A DNA stretch of 64,000 nt, taken from assembly GCF_900104055.1 (NCBI RefSeq), contig NZ_FNJQ01000016.1, forward strand, positions 1-64,000, in the 5' to 3' direction. This DNA is from Pseudoselenomonas ruminantium (GTDB lineage Bacteria; Bacillota; Negativicutes; Selenomonadales; Selenomonadaceae). This document shows, one piece after another, positions 17,871 through 27,977 of this stretch (within the stretch, counting starts at the first letter, position 1; each line of letters opens with the position of its first letter). The translations under genes and the position numbers were made by a program. The notes below the pieces were generated by a model. That model did not search any database, was not told where the DNA came from, and saw only the letters and a list, made by a program, of their open reading frames with translations.

Positions 17871-19592
17871 ATGGGGTGGATTAAAAATCTGCGGGTAGCC
17901 TATAAGATGCTGATACTGGCGGTTTTTGCCGTAATTGGCATGCTGGTTATCGGCTTTGCCGGGTATTCGTCGCTGAAAAAAGCTCAGGTAGACATGGAAT
18001 TCATGTATGAGAAATGCGTAAAATCCTTGGGCTATCTCAGCGATATGCGCTATGGCATCCGTTATTCCCAGGGCATGATGGTGGTCATGACCACGGTAAA
18101 GGATGATCCGGCCCGCATGCAGACTTTGCAGAAAAAGTACGAGGATGGCGTGAAACTCGTGGAGGCTGGTGTCAGCAGCTATGAAGCCGTCACGGGCAAG
18201 CCCGAGGAAATGAAAAAGGAATTTGAAGAATTCAAAAAGGGATGGGGTGAGCTCCATACCCTGATGAATAAGGTTACCGCTTTGGCGCAGCAGGGGCAGC
18301 AGGAGGAGGCGCTGGCGCTGTATAACCAGAATGGTGCCAAGATGGTGGATAAGCTTCGTCCTCATATCAACAAGATGACGGAACTGGAAAATGCCCATGC
18401 CGAAGCACTGAACAAGGAAAATGATGAAGATACGGAAGCAACCATTCGCAACATGGTTATCCTGCTGCTATTGGGCTTGATTATCATGGTCGCAGTGGCG
18501 ATGTTCATCACCCGGGAAATCGTCAATCCGGTGGAAGCTATGATGCGTTCCTTGGATCGCCTGCGTGGCGGTGACTTCAGCGACCATCCCCGTACGATCA
18601 TCCGTGGCGACGAATTTGGTGCGATGGCAGATATGGTAGCAGAAGTACGTACGACGCTTAATAAACTCATGCGCAGTTCCAGCACCACAGCGGAACAGCT
18701 GGCTGCATCCTCCGAAGAACTCACCGCCAGCTCCCATCAGTCGGCACAGGCTTCCGAGCAGGTGGCGCAGTCCGTTACCAATGCCGCCGGTGCTGTGGCC
18801 GAACAGCAACAGGATGTGGGCGATGTCATCGATTCCATCGATAATGCAGTTGAGGCAATCGGACGTCTGAGCAAGACGGCCAATATGGTTTCAGAACATG
18901 CCAATACCAGCAACAAAGCTGCTGTAGAAGGTAATGAAGCCGTGAAACAGGCAGTCAGCCAGATCAACAGCGTGGCCCAGGTGGTCAACAGCTCAGCTGA
19001 AACCGTGGATAAACTTGGGCAGAGCTCGCAGGAAATCGGCCAGATTGTCGAGACGATTTCCTCGATTGCCGAACAGACCAATTTGCTGGCACTCAATGCG
19101 GCAATCGAAGCTGCTCGTGCCGGTGAGCATGGCCGCGGCTTTGCCGTTGTAGCCGATGAAGTAAGAAAGCTTGCTGAAGCCTCCCAGGAAGCGGCCAAGC
19201 AGATTACAAGCCTCATCAGTGGTATCCAGTCGGAAACGGCAGCAGCGGTTACCTCCATGCAGAAGGGCAGTGCCGCCGTCAAGGAAGGCACCGCATCGGT
19301 GGAACAGCTTCGTGACACCTTCAAGAGCATCTATGATGCAGCTTTGGGGGTTGCCAAACAGGCTGAGGAAATGACCAGGGAACTCAAGGCTGTTGAGAAT
19401 GATACGCAGGTCATCAAGAGCAAATCTGACGGCATCCTGCAAAAGGGTGGTATGGTGGCATCGGAAATGGAAAGCGTTTCTGCCGCCTCCGAAGAACAGT
19501 CTGCCTCGGCAGCCGAAATTGCTGATGCCAGCACGGCTCTGGCCAATCTGGCCCAGGGACTCCAGAATTCCTTGCAGAAATTTAAATTCTAA
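17871..19592 (+). CDS. Methyl-accepting chemotaxis protein
   Basis: This 573-residue chemoreceptor has an N-terminal transmembrane helix (about 12-32) and a periplasmic four-helix-bundle ligand domain (4HB_MCP type, about 33-190). A second helix ([19 protein letters not shown], about 192-212) and a HAMP domain follow. The signalling domain has the hairpin tip [21 protein letters not shown] and the [14 protein letters not shown] motif. It should dock CheA/CheW and bias flagellar rotation. GGAGTGG precedes the ATG. It is monocistronic, with its own terminator at 19601. The ligand is unknown. Confidence 0.95.
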   Translation: MGWIKNLRVAYKMLILAVFAVIGMLVIGFAGYSSLKKAQVDMEFMYEKCVKSLGYLSDMRYGIRYSQGMMVVMTTVKDDPARMQTLQKKYEDGVKLVEAGVSSYEAVTGKPEEMKKEFEEFKKGWGELHTLMNKVTALAQQGQQEEALALYNQNGAKMVDKLRPHINKMTELENAHAEALNKENDEDTEATIRNMVILLLLGLIIMVAVAMFITREIVNPVEAMMRSLDRLRGGDFSDHPRTIIRGDEFGAMADMVAEVRTTLNKLMRSSSTTAEQLAASSEELTASSHQSAQASEQVAQSVTNAAGAVAEQQQDVGDVIDSIDNAVEAIGRLSKTANMVSEHANTSNKAAVEGNEAVKQAVSQINSVAQVVNSSAETVDKLGQSSQEIGQIVETISSIAEQTNLLALNAAIEAARAGEHGRGFAVVADEVRKLAEASQEAAKQITSLISGIQSETAAAVTSMQKGSAAVKEGTASVEQLRDTFKSIYDAALGVAKQAEEMTRELKAVENDTQVIKSKSDGILQKGGMVASEMESVSAASEEQSASAAEIADASTALANLAQGLQNSLQKFKF

Positions 19593-19600
19593 AAACCAAG

Positions 19601-19637
19601 AAGTGACCGGTATCTTTGGCGGATATCGGTCACTTTT
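19601..19637 (+). terminator. Terminator after the chemoreceptor gene
   Basis: AAGTGACCGGTAT pairs with ATATCGGTCACTT (13-bp stem with one G-T), followed by TT and a short T-rich tail. Confidence 0.8.
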
Positions 19638-19662
19638 GTGATGAATGGGAATAGATTTTTCA

Positions 19663-19691
19663 TTGGATTTTCAAAAAAACATGTTTATAAT
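19663..19691 (+). promoter_or_regulatory. Promoter of the OmpR-type two-component operon
   Basis: TTGGAT (19663-19668), 17-bp spacer, TATAAT (19686-19691), 33 bp before the regulator start codon. Confidence 0.75.
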
Positions 19692-19723
19692 AGATATGAA
19701 GAAAATATTTTGGAGGTGCGGTT

Positions 19724-20404
19724 ATGCGTGTTTTACTAGCAGAAGACGATCGCCGCTTAGGTAAGCTGATTCAGTATATGCTGGAACAGAATAAGATAAA
19801 GGCTGATTGGGTGACCAATGGCAGTGAGGTCTATGAATATGCCATGTTCACCGATTATGATATATTGATTCTCGACTGGATGATGCCGGGAGAAAATGGC
19901 ATTGACGTATGCAAACGTCTGCGTACGGATGGCTACGCCAAGGCCATCCTGATGCTGACGGCCCGCGATTCCGTGGAAGACAGGGTTTCGGGGCTCGATG
20001 CTGGTGCTGACGACTATCTGGTCAAGCCCTTTGAGTTCGCCGAACTCATGGCCAGGCTCCGGGCTTTGGGGCGCCGCAGCACCCAGCAGATTCAGCAGGA
20101 CAAGGTGGAAGTCGGCGATTTCACGCTGAACCGCACGACGAAGGTACTGAAGAAGAAAGATGAAGTTATCCAGCTCTCACCGCGTGAGTTCCAGATCTTT
20201 GACCTGCTGGTGCAGAATTTGGGCATTGTGGTGCCCCGCGACATCCTGCTCGATCGGATATGGGGCATGGAGGCGGATGTGAGCTCTAACAATATCGATT
20301 CCTATATCAAGATTTTGCGGAAAAAACTCGATGTAGGGGATGGGGAAACGATTATTAAGACCGTCCGCGGCATTGGCTATAAGCTGGAGGTCGGCGGACA
20401 GTGA
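19724..20404 (+). CDS. OmpR/PhoB-family response regulator
   Basis: This 226-residue regulator has a receiver domain with acidic pocket E7/D8/D9, phosphoacceptor D51 (LILDWMMPGENG) and Lys in DYLVKPFEFAE. The C-terminal winged helix (about 125-222) has LSPREFQIFDLLVQN and SNNIDSYIKILRKKLD. GGAGGTG precedes the ATG. Its stop overlaps the kinase start by 4 bp. The receiver/kinase pair resembles CiaR/CiaH-type systems, but the regulon cannot be deduced here. Confidence 0.93.
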   Translation: MRVLLAEDDRRLGKLIQYMLEQNKIKADWVTNGSEVYEYAMFTDYDILILDWMMPGENGIDVCKRLRTDGYAKAILMLTARDSVEDRVSGLDAGADDYLVKPFEFAELMARLRALGRRSTQQIQQDKVEVGDFTLNRTTKVLKKKDEVIQLSPREFQIFDLLVQNLGIVVPRDILLDRIWGMEADVSSNNIDSYIKILRKKLDVGDGETIIKTVRGIGYKLEVGGQ

Positions 20405-21720
20405 CAGAGAATCTCTTTGGCAAAAGCCGCAAACGGCTGACCATGCTCTATTCGCTGGTCATGATCATCTTCCTGGCCATCTTGATTTTCGCCATGCATC
20501 AGTCCATGGACTGGTCCATCCGTTCCGAGCAGGCAAGGGAACTTTGGGATACGGCTGATAATGTGGCCGAGGCCCAGAAGTATCTGAACCAGCATCCGGA
20601 ACTCGTGATTGACGATACCCTGGCTTACAAGAATACCAATGACCGCCTGTTCTTCTATGTATTCGATGCCGATGGGAGGCTGCTGAACTTTTCCCGGGCC
20701 TCCTTCCGCATTGAGCCGTTTATCCTCGATGTGATGAGCCAATGGACAGCCCCAGAGGGGGACGTGGTGGTCGTGACCAAGCCCAAGGAGAACGGGCATA
20801 AGTCGGAAATCATGATGACCACCCAGAAAATCACCGAAAGCAATGGCCGGGTGCAGATGGTCTATGTAGGCAAGGATGTCACGGCGCTCTACAATGGTAT
20901 GGAAAAGGCTACCTCCATAATGGCTGGTCTGGGACTGCTGGCCCTGCTCATTGCGACCATGGTCGGGCATATCCTGTCTGGCAAGGCCATGGTGCCGCTG
21001 AAGGCTGCCTATGAAAAGCAACGCCAGTTTGCCGCGGATGCTTCTCATGAATTGCGTACGCCATTAGCGGTGGTCATGGCTTCGGCTGAGATCCTGCAGA
21101 ACGATCCGGAAATCAAATCGCCGTTCCTGAAGCAGATCGTGGAAGATGTCCATGATGAGGTCAAGAAGATGACCAAACTGGTCAGCGATCTGCTGGTGGT
21201 GGCCCGCAGCGATAACAAGGCGCTGAAGCTGAAGCCATCCAAATTCGATCTGGGCGCGGTGGCGGCGCAGACTGCCCGCATGATGCAGCCTTTGGCTGAG
21301 CAGAAGCACATCAGCATCCTGTCGGATAACCTGCCGAAAACCATCATTCATGCGGATGAACAGAAGATTCGCCAATTGGTGCTGATCCTCGTGGATAATG
21401 CGGTGAAGTATACGCAGGATGGCGGCGAGGTCAAGGTGGAATTCCGTTCCGCCGAAAAAGGCAAGGTCACTCTGGCCGTGCAGGATAATGGCATCGGCAT
21501 TGCCAAGGAGGATCAGGAAAAGATCTTTGACCGCTTCTACCGTGTGGATAAGGCTCGTTCCCGCGAGATGGGTGGAAACGGCTTAGGACTGGCCATCGCC
21601 CAGGAAATCGTGGAGCTTCATCACGGCAATATTGCCATTGAAAGCGAACTGGGCAAGGGAACGACATTCCTGGTTACTTTGAAAAGCAAGATCAAGGGAA
21701 AAAATTTACATATGTTTTGA
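20401..21720 (+). CDS. Sensor histidine kinase of the OmpR-type pair
   Basis: This 439-residue membrane kinase has a first transmembrane helix near residues 15-37, an extracytoplasmic sensor of about 135 residues and a second helix near 172-195. The HisKA box FAADASHELRTPL has the phospho-His at about 217. HATPase motifs are LVDNAVKYTQDGG (N box), DNGIGIAKEDQ (G1) and GGNGLGLAIA (G2). The start is GTG 20401, overlapping the regulator stop by 4 bp. The FAADASHELRTPL form of the H box is typical of CiaH/PhoR-like kinases. The stimulus is unknown. Confidence 0.93.
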   Translation: MTENLFGKSRKRLTMLYSLVMIIFLAILIFAMHQSMDWSIRSEQARELWDTADNVAEAQKYLNQHPELVIDDTLAYKNTNDRLFFYVFDADGRLLNFSRASFRIEPFILDVMSQWTAPEGDVVVVTKPKENGHKSEIMMTTQKITESNGRVQMVYVGKDVTALYNGMEKATSIMAGLGLLALLIATMVGHILSGKAMVPLKAAYEKQRQFAADASHELRTPLAVVMASAEILQNDPEIKSPFLKQIVEDVHDEVKKMTKLVSDLLVVARSDNKALKLKPSKFDLGAVAAQTARMMQPLAEQKHISILSDNLPKTIIHADEQKIRQLVLILVDNAVKYTQDGGEVKVEFRSAEKGKVTLAVQDNGIGIAKEDQEKIFDRFYRVDKARSREMGGNGLGLAIAQEIVELHHGNIAIESELGKGTTFLVTLKSKIKGKNLHMF

Positions 21721-21791
21721 TTGAAAGGCAGGAAATTTATCATTGGTAACGAATTTTATTCGTAATGAAGGAAATTTCCGGGGTGATGTGT

Positions 21792-22232
21792 ATGAAACAC
21801 TCGGGCCTAGATGATCGGCTGGATTCTATCTTGGTGCGGGCGGCTATGCGGCTGGAAGAGCGTATGCGATTAGCCTATTTTCGCGGGAATCTGACCAAGT
21901 ATTTAGACCGGATTGGTCTGGCCAAGTATATTGATGATGAAAAACTATTGAAAGGCAGCCTGCTGGATCTGCAGGATGATGCGGCAGTGGCCATGGCTTA
22001 CTGTCTGCGCAAAGCACGTAAGCGGGGCTACCTCAAGGAAGCGTTGGATGAGCTGAATATGTCAGAGCTCCTGCAGAGGGAAACGCGGATCAAGACCGTG
22101 GTGCCGACCATGAAACGGCAGCCGGAACTGAACAAGGTACAGCTGCAGATGGTCAAAGGCGAGAATAAGTCTTCGGCATTGACCGAGGAAGAAAAGAAGA
22201 AACTGCTCAAAAACTTCAAAGTGATAAAATGA
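21792..22232 (+). CDS. Conserved hypothetical protein, helical and Lys/Glu-rich
   Basis: This product of about 146 residues has no family that I recognise. It is predicted to be mostly alpha-helical: DDRLDSILVRAAMRLEERMRL, a middle part with RIGLAKYIDDEKLLKG, and a Lys-rich C-terminus (EEEKKKLLKNFKVIK). There is no signal peptide, membrane helix or Cys pair. ATG 21792 is chosen because GGGG lies 8 bases upstream; in-frame ATGs at 21786 and 21765 are alternatives. It follows the kinase gene by 71 bp and ends at a bidirectional terminator, so it may be expressed with the two-component operon. Confidence 0.65.
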   Translation: MKHSGLDDRLDSILVRAAMRLEERMRLAYFRGNLTKYLDRIGLAKYIDDEKLLKGSLLDLQDDAAVAMAYCLRKARKRGYLKEALDELNMSELLQRETRIKTVVPTMKRQPELNKVQLQMVKGENKSSALTEEEKKKLLKNFKVIK

Positions 22233-22234
22233 AA

Positions 22235-22266
22235 AAACGCTGATGGGGGTAAATCCATCAGCGTTT
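22235..22266. terminator. Bidirectional terminator between convergent genes
   Basis: AAACGCTGATGG and CCATCAGCGTTT form a perfect 12-bp stem with A runs on the left and T runs on the right. It serves the small plus-strand gene and the minus-strand flavodiiron gene. Confidence 0.9.
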
Positions 22267-22272
22267 CGTTTT

Positions 22273-23433
22273 TTAGAGGTCTGTGATTTGATTGGTGATT
22301 TTTGCCAACTGTTCTGCCGTGGGCACATTGGCCAGGCGGATCTTGTCGAGGACGATCTCACAGCCGCAGGCCTTCAGTTCTTCTTCTACCAGGCCGATGC
22401 TCTGTCCGCCCCAGCCGTAGGAGCCGAAGGCGAAGGCTTTCTTGTTCTTGGGGGCCAGTCCCTTGAGGTAGCAGAGGAAGCTGGCGATGGTGGGCATCAT
22501 CTGGTTGTTGATGGTGGGGGAACCTACGGCCAGGTATTTGGCGGTCAGGATGTCGGTGAGGATATCGGACAGATGGTTTTCCTTGATATCATAGAAGCCG
22601 ACGGGAATATTCTTCTGGGCAAAGCCCTCGGCGATGGCGCGGGCCATCTTTTCCGTGGAATGCCACATGCTATCGAAGACGATGACAGCCCGTTCTTCAT
22701 TTTCAGAGCTGGACCATTGTTGATATTTGGCCATGATTTCCGGGATATGGGAGCGCCAGATGACGCCATGGCCCGTGGCAATCAGTTTGATTTCCAGCCC
22801 GCTCAGCGCTTTGAGGGCGGTCTGGGCCTGACGGCCATAGAGCATCAGGATGTTGGCATAGTATTTCTGGCATTCATACATCAGTGTGGGGGAATCCACT
22901 TCATCATCAAAGCGCTGGCTCGAAGCGAGGTGCTCGCCAAAGGCATCGTTGGAGAAAAGGATCTTCTCCTCGGGGCAGTAGGTCACCATGCTGTCCGGCC
23001 AATGGAGCATGGGGGTGGGGACGAACTGCAGGGTGCGCTGACCGATGCTCAAGGTATCGCCGGCTTTGACACCCTGATAGGGAAGGATGCCATAATGCCC
23101 CTTGAGACCTTTTTCACCATTAGGCAGGGTGGTGATAATCTTAGCATTGGGGCAGTGTTTCAGCATGAAGGGCAGGGCCCCGGAATGATCCGGTTCCACA
23201 TGGCTGGAGATGATGTAATCGATCTTTGCTGGATCGATCACAGACTGGATGCGTGCCAGAAGTTCATCGGCAAAGAGCTCCTTCACCGTATCAATCAGGG
23301 TGATTTTCTCGTCTATGATAAGATAGGCGTTGTAGGTGGTGCCTCGCCCGGTTTGGTAGCCATGGAAACTGCGCATGGACCAGTCGATGGCGCCCACCCA
23401 GTAAATGCCCTTTTGGATTTCTAATGCCTGCAT
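22273..23433 (-). CDS. A-type flavoprotein / flavodiiron protein (FprA-like)
   Basis: This 386-residue cytoplasmic flavodiiron protein reduces O2 and/or NO and protects an anaerobe from both. The N-terminal metallo-beta-lactamase-like domain has the diiron motif HVEPDHSG (about residues 77-84), further ligands in PTPMLHWPDSM, and a His in LIATGHGVIWR. The C-terminal flavodoxin domain starts RAVIVFDSMWHSTEKMARAIAEG (FMN loop). No rubredoxin domain follows, so electrons must come from a separate donor. GCGAGGA precedes the start on the minus strand. The gene stands alone between the shared terminator and a divergent efflux operon. Confidence 0.93.
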   Translation of the reverse strand: MQALEIQKGIYWVGAIDWSMRSFHGYQTGRGTTYNAYLIIDEKITLIDTVKELFADELLARIQSVIDPAKIDYIISSHVEPDHSGALPFMLKHCPNAKIITTLPNGEKGLKGHYGILPYQGVKAGDTLSIGQRTLQFVPTPMLHWPDSMVTYCPEEKILFSNDAFGEHLASSQRFDDEVDSPTLMYECQKYYANILMLYGRQAQTALKALSGLEIKLIATGHGVIWRSHIPEIMAKYQQWSSSENEERAVIVFDSMWHSTEKMARAIAEGFAQKNIPVGFYDIKENHLSDILTDILTAKYLAVGSPTINNQMMPTIASFLCYLKGLAPKNKKAFAFGSYGWGGQSIGLVEEELKACGCEIVLDKIRLANVPTAEQLAKITNQITDL

Positions 23434-23596
23434 AGTATGATCCTCGCTTTCTGCTATAAATTTTTCAATCTATCTCGTTATTTCGTCAGTTAGCAGTTTT
23501 TTCCTGCCTGGTAAAGGATTTTCCCGCAGTGAAGACGAATTTAATCAGAACAAATAGTATTGAAAAACATATAGCTGAATGAAATGAGGAAGAAGA

Positions 23597-24832
23597 ATGC
23601 GCCATAAATTTACCAATATGACAAGAAAAAAGATGCTGATTGCCGGTGGTGTGTGTCTGCTGCTGCTGGCAGTAGCGCTTTATTTTTATATGGGCACCAA
23701 TAAGGATACAGCCAGGCGGGTGCGTCGCAATATGCCGGAGGTCAGGGTGCAGGAAGTGGTGCGGCAGGACATGCAGCGTCATATTGTGCTGTCTGGTCAA
23801 ACTGTTGCAGATGCCAGCATCAATCTGGCACCCAAATATAATGGCCGCATCACGGCCGTATATGCAGATCTGGGCGACCATGTAGAGGAAGGTCAGGTGC
23901 TCATGGTGCAGGATCTCGGGGATCTGGATATTTCCATTGCGCAGAATTCGGCGGCGGCAGGTGCGGCCTGGGCTGATGCCCGGGAGGCAAGCGCTGCTTA
24001 CAATGCTAATATCATCAGCAAGCGGAATGCCTATGAACTGGCCAAAGCAAAATATGAACGGCAGAAGTATCTTTTTTCCATCGGGGCCATTTCCCAGGAT
24101 ACGCTGGACAGCATGGAACAGGAATTCAGTGCCAGCCGGGCAGCTTATGAGGTGCTGGCCAATCAGGTAGCGGATGGCGGTGCGGCAGCTGTCCAGTCCA
24201 AGGAACTGACGGCCCAAAAGCAGGAACATGCGACAGAAGCGCTGAAAAAGCAGCGGGAGGATATGATCCTGCGCGCGCCGCGTGCAGGTGTCATCGTCTA
24301 TCGCAGTGCCGAAGTCGGCGCGCTGGCGGCAGCAGGAACAAAGACCTTTGTGCTGGTGGATAACAGCCATATCAATATTGACTGCAGCATTGCGGAAAAT
24401 GATGCAGCCATCCTGCAGCCAGGGATGGCCGTGAAGGTTACGATTGACGCCTTGGGGCGTGACTTTACGGGGAAGATCATCTTTGTAAGCCCGGCCATGG
24501 AAGAGGGGGCCAAGAGCTATCAGGTGCGCATCTCGCTCGAAGAGGCGGATGAGACGGTCAAGGCCGGCCTTTTTGCCCATACCGCGGTGGATATCATGCA
24601 GAAGCCGCAGGCCTTGTTCGTGCCGAAGGAGGCTGTGCTGACGCGCAACGGGCAGCAGTATGTCTTTGTCCTGCTGGAAGAGGATAAAGTGGAGCAGCGT
24701 TCGGTGAAAATCGGCCTGCTCAACGATGAGAGCGAGGAGATCATCGAAGGCCTGAACGAGGGGGAAAAGGTCGTTCTCACCAATCAGGATAAACTGCGCA
24801 GCGGTATGAAAGTCAAGGTGGCAGAGTCATGA
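23597..24832 (+). CDS. RND efflux membrane fusion protein (periplasmic adaptor)
   Basis: This 411-residue HlyD/AcrA-type adaptor has an N-terminal membrane anchor (MLIAGGVCLLLLAVALYFY). A lipoyl half-motif (LAPKYNGRITAVYADLGDHV) is followed by an alpha-helical hairpin (about 105-215), the second lipoyl half (ILRAPRAGVIVYRSAEVGA), a beta-barrel and a membrane-proximal domain (VPKEAVLTRNGQQYVFVL). It links the inner-membrane pump to an outer-membrane channel. No TolC-type gene is adjacent. Its stop overlaps the pump gene start by 4 bp. Start ATG 23597 has GAGGAAGAAG upstream. The substrate is unknown. Confidence 0.92.
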   Translation: MRHKFTNMTRKKMLIAGGVCLLLLAVALYFYMGTNKDTARRVRRNMPEVRVQEVVRQDMQRHIVLSGQTVADASINLAPKYNGRITAVYADLGDHVEEGQVLMVQDLGDLDISIAQNSAAAGAAWADAREASAAYNANIISKRNAYELAKAKYERQKYLFSIGAISQDTLDSMEQEFSASRAAYEVLANQVADGGAAAVQSKELTAQKQEHATEALKKQREDMILRAPRAGVIVYRSAEVGALAAAGTKTFVLVDNSHINIDCSIAENDAAILQPGMAVKVTIDALGRDFTGKIIFVSPAMEEGAKSYQVRISLEEADETVKAGLFAHTAVDIMQKPQALFVPKEAVLTRNGQQYVFVLLEEDKVEQRSVKIGLLNDESEEIIEGLNEGEKVVLTNQDKLRSGMKVKVAES

Positions 24833-27800
24833 ATATCACGCGTTTATCCATCCTGCGCCCTGTGGGGATTTCCATGATCGTGGCGTTCTTCGTAGTGCTG
24901 GGGCTCTACAGTTACTATCGCATCGGCGTGGAACTGTTGCCGGCACTGAATACTCCCTTTGTCACGGTGACGGTGAAATATCCTGGTGCCAGCGCGGAAT
25001 CGGTGGAGCAGGAAATCATCAAGCCGGTCGAAGATGCGGTGTCCTCCGTGTCCAACGTGAAGACCATCACTTCGATGGCCGGTTATGAGCGGGGACGGGT
25101 GATGCTGGAACTGAATTTTGATGCCGATGCAGATATGGCAGCAATCGAGGCCACGAAAAAGGTGGAGGCCATCAAGAACCGCCTGCCGGATGAGGCTGAC
25201 GCTCCCGTGGTCATCAAGCGGGATATGAACGCCAAGCCCATCATGGAACTGGCGGTTATGAGCCAGCATAGCCTTGGTGATGCTTATTCCATGACGGAAA
25301 ATGTCTTCCAGGATGTCCTGCAGCAGGCGGGCGGCGTATCGGAAATCGAGCTGCATGGCGGCCGGGACAAGGAAGTGGCCGTCGAGGTGGACCGGGAAAA
25401 GCTCGCTGCTTACAAGCTGACACTGCCCAAGATTGCCAGCGCCATCCGCAGCGAAAACCAGCTTTTGCCTTCTGGCCCGGTTTATACGGAAAGCACCAAA
25501 GCGGATGTGCGTGTGGTGGCAGAGTATAAGCAGGCGGCAGATATCGAAAAGATTCGTGTGAACAATACCGCTGGTGAATCGATTCCCCTGACGGCCGTGG
25601 CCACGGTCCGGGAACAGGATGCCCGGCAGCAGCGCTATGGCCGGCTCAATGGGGAACCAGCCATCAATGTGCTGATCTACAAGAACAGTGATGCCAATGT
25701 GGTGGAAACGGCAGAGAACATCAAGGCCGCCGTGGAAAAATTGCGCCGGGATTATCCGGATTATCAATTCATAGAGGTATCCAACGATGCTGACTATGTG
25801 GAAACCTCCCTGCATAACACATTGGGCACATTGGTGGAGGGCCTGATTACCACGGGACTGGTGCTCTTCTTGTTCCTGCGGGGCTGGCGTTCTACGGCGG
25901 CAGTCATGATTGCCATTCCGACTTCGCTGATTTCCACATTCTTTGTCATGTACCTGGCGGGGTTCACCTTCAACATGATGTCCCTGATGGGCATGACACT
26001 CTGCGTGGGAATCCTGGTGGATGACAGCATCGTCGTGCTGGAAAACATCATCCGTTATCTGAAAAAAGGAACTGAGCCGGATCTGGCTGCGGAAAGAGGG
26101 CGCATGGAAATCGGCATGGCCGCGATTGCCATCACCCTTTGTGACGCGGCGGTATTTATGCCCATTGCCTTTATGGAAGGTATGACTGGTCAGTTCTTCC
26201 GTCAGTTCGGCCTGACCATTGTGTTTGCCGGGGGCTTTTCACTCTTCGTGTCTTTTACCCTGACACCGATGTTGGCCTCAAAACTCTATAAAAAGGGCTA
26301 TCAGGTGACCGACCATCCGCTTTGGGGCTTTATGGACCGATTGGAAAACGGGGCCGTGGACTTTTATCGGAAAACCCTTTACTGGAGCCTAAATCATAAG
26401 AAGAAACTCCTGCTGGGCATCCTGGCCGTATTCATAGGTGTCATCGCCCTGATTCCGCTGGGTGTTGTGGGAACGGAGTATATGCCGCGTACGGATGAGT
26501 CGAGTTTTACCATCAATATCCAATGTCCGGTCAGCGCAGCTTCGGAGGAAACCAATAAGATTGCTTTGCAGCTGGAACAGAAGCTGGCGGAAATCCCAGA
26601 GGTCAAATACTATATGACGCAGGCTGGTGGTGTGACCTCTGCGAATGAAGGACGCATCAAGGTGGAACTGGTGGGGCGTCGGGAGCGCAGCCGTTCCATC
26701 TGGGAGATTACTCAGGAGGTGCGTGAATACGCACGGGGCATCAAGAATGCGGATATCCGCGTTACGGAAACCCAGTCCAACGTGGCCGGGATTTCTGACG
26801 GTGGTGGCGGCCGTGGCGGCGGTGGAGCATTGCAGGTTGAACTGCGGGGCAACAATATGCAGGAACTGACGGCTGCCGCATCGAAGGTGGAACGCATCCT
26901 GCGCCGGGAGGTCAAGGGCGTCAGCGACGTGAACAGCTCCTATACCGAGGGGATGCCGGAACTGCAGCTGACAGTCAACCGGGAAAAGCTCAAAGCCTTT
27001 GACGTCAGTCTGGCCGATATCGATACGGCTTTTTCTTCCGCCATATCCGGTCTGTCAGCCGGACAGCTCAAAAATGATGCCTTAAACGGCGGTCAGGATA
27101 CGAGCATCAAAGTGCGGCTTAAGAATGCTGACGCCTATAAGGCATCGGATGTGGCCCGGGTCCCGGTCTGGGCCAATGGCAAGCTGGCCTATTTGGGCGA
27201 TGTGGCTGACATCAAAGATGGTCAGGGTCCGGTCAGCATCCGCCGGGTGGACAAGCAGCGTTCCATCCAGCTGGGGGCAAACCTGCGGGATCGTCCGGTG
27301 GGCGATGTGATCCGGGATGTCAATAAGGCCTTGCAGGATGCGGATTTAGGCGAAGGCATCACCTATCGGTTCAAGGGACAGGCCAGCCGCATGAATGAGA
27401 CTTTCAGCGAGCTGCTGAGTGCCCTGTTCCTGGCGTTGGTACTGATCTACATGCTGCTGGCTGTGCTCTACGAATCCGTGCTTACGCCGTTCATCCGCAT
27501 GTTCTCCCTGCCGCTGGGGTTGATCGGTTCGGTGCTGCTGCTGCTCTTGACGCATAATACGCTGAACCTTTATTCCATGATTGGCATCCTGGTCATGGAT
27601 GGTATCGTGGCCAAGAATGGCACCCTGCTGATTGACTATACCCTGACCTTGATGGATCGGGGGCATACGGCCTTGGAGGCCATCGTGGAGGCTGGTTGCG
27701 TGCGCCTAAAGCCGATCTTCATGACCACGATCACCATGATGGTGGGGATGATGCCCATGGCGCTGGCATTGACCGATGGGGCCGAAACCCGCGTATCCAT

Positions 27801-27921
27801 GGCCTGGGTGATCATCGGCGGCCTGCTGACTTCTACGGTGTTTACGCTGCTGATCATTCCCATTATCTTCCTGTATTTCTATCAGGGAAAGGAACGGCGG
27901 CGCGGGGCGGTGGAAAATTAG
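24829..27921 (+). CDS. RND efflux transporter, AcrB/HAE1-like
   Basis: This 1030-residue inner-membrane proton-driven exporter is close to the usual AcrB length. It has the N-terminal helix, large periplasmic loops and 12 expected membrane helices. The proton-relay motif GILVDDSIVVLENI in TM4 keeps both Asp residues. Other family marks are LPALNTPFVTVTVKYPGAS near the start and AKNGTLLIDYT in the second half. A Gly-rich insert (GGGGRGGGGAL, near 26803-26829) lies in the second periplasmic loop. It is co-translated with the adaptor (4-bp overlap). Drug, detergent or metabolite export is likely; the specific substrate is not readable. Confidence 0.94.
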   Translation: MNITRLSILRPVGISMIVAFFVVLGLYSYYRIGVELLPALNTPFVTVTVKYPGASAESVEQEIIKPVEDAVSSVSNVKTITSMAGYERGRVMLELNFDADADMAAIEATKKVEAIKNRLPDEADAPVVIKRDMNAKPIMELAVMSQHSLGDAYSMTENVFQDVLQQAGGVSEIELHGGRDKEVAVEVDREKLAAYKLTLPKIASAIRSENQLLPSGPVYTESTKADVRVVAEYKQAADIEKIRVNNTAGESIPLTAVATVREQDARQQRYGRLNGEPAINVLIYKNSDANVVETAENIKAAVEKLRRDYPDYQFIEVSNDADYVETSLHNTLGTLVEGLITTGLVLFLFLRGWRSTAAVMIAIPTSLISTFFVMYLAGFTFNMMSLMGMTLCVGILVDDSIVVLENIIRYLKKGTEPDLAAERGRMEIGMAAIAITLCDAAVFMPIAFMEGMTGQFFRQFGLTIVFAGGFSLFVSFTLTPMLASKLYKKGYQVTDHPLWGFMDRLENGAVDFYRKTLYWSLNHKKKLLLGILAVFIGVIALIPLGVVGTEYMPRTDESSFTINIQCPVSAASEETNKIALQLEQKLAEIPEVKYYMTQAGGVTSANEGRIKVELVGRRERSRSIWEITQEVREYARGIKNADIRVTETQSNVAGISDGGGGRGGGGALQVELRGNNMQELTAAASKVERILRREVKGVSDVNSSYTEGMPELQLTVNREKLKAFDVSLADIDTAFSSAISGLSAGQLKNDALNGGQDTSIKVRLKNADAYKASDVARVPVWANGKLAYLGDVADIKDGQGPVSIRRVDKQRSIQLGANLRDRPVGDVIRDVNKALQDADLGEGITYRFKGQASRMNETFSELLSALFLALVLIYMLLAVLYESVLTPFIRMFSLPLGLIGSVLLLLLTHNTLNLYSMIGILVMDGIVAKNGTLLIDYTLTLMDRGHTALEAIVEAGCVRLKPIFMTTITMMVGMMPMALALTDGAETRVSMAWVIIGGLLTSTVFTLLIIPIIFLYFYQGKERRRGAVEN

Positions 27922-27942
27922 CTGCAATCAGCAGAATTATCC

Positions 27943-27971
27943 TTGACAAGTCGCGATGATAAAACTATAAT
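27943..27971 (+). promoter_or_regulatory. Consensus promoter of the thrS T-box transcript
   Basis: A perfect TTGACA (27943-27948), 17-bp spacer and perfect TATAAT (27966-27971). It is the strongest promoter by sequence in the window, placed just before the T-box leader. Confidence 0.9.
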
Positions 27972-27977
27972 GAACAC

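Noticed and set aside
22243-23424. A plus-strand open frame of almost 400 codons
   Set aside because: It is antisense to the flavodiiron gene, whose diiron and FMN motifs are certain, and it would begin inside a terminator.
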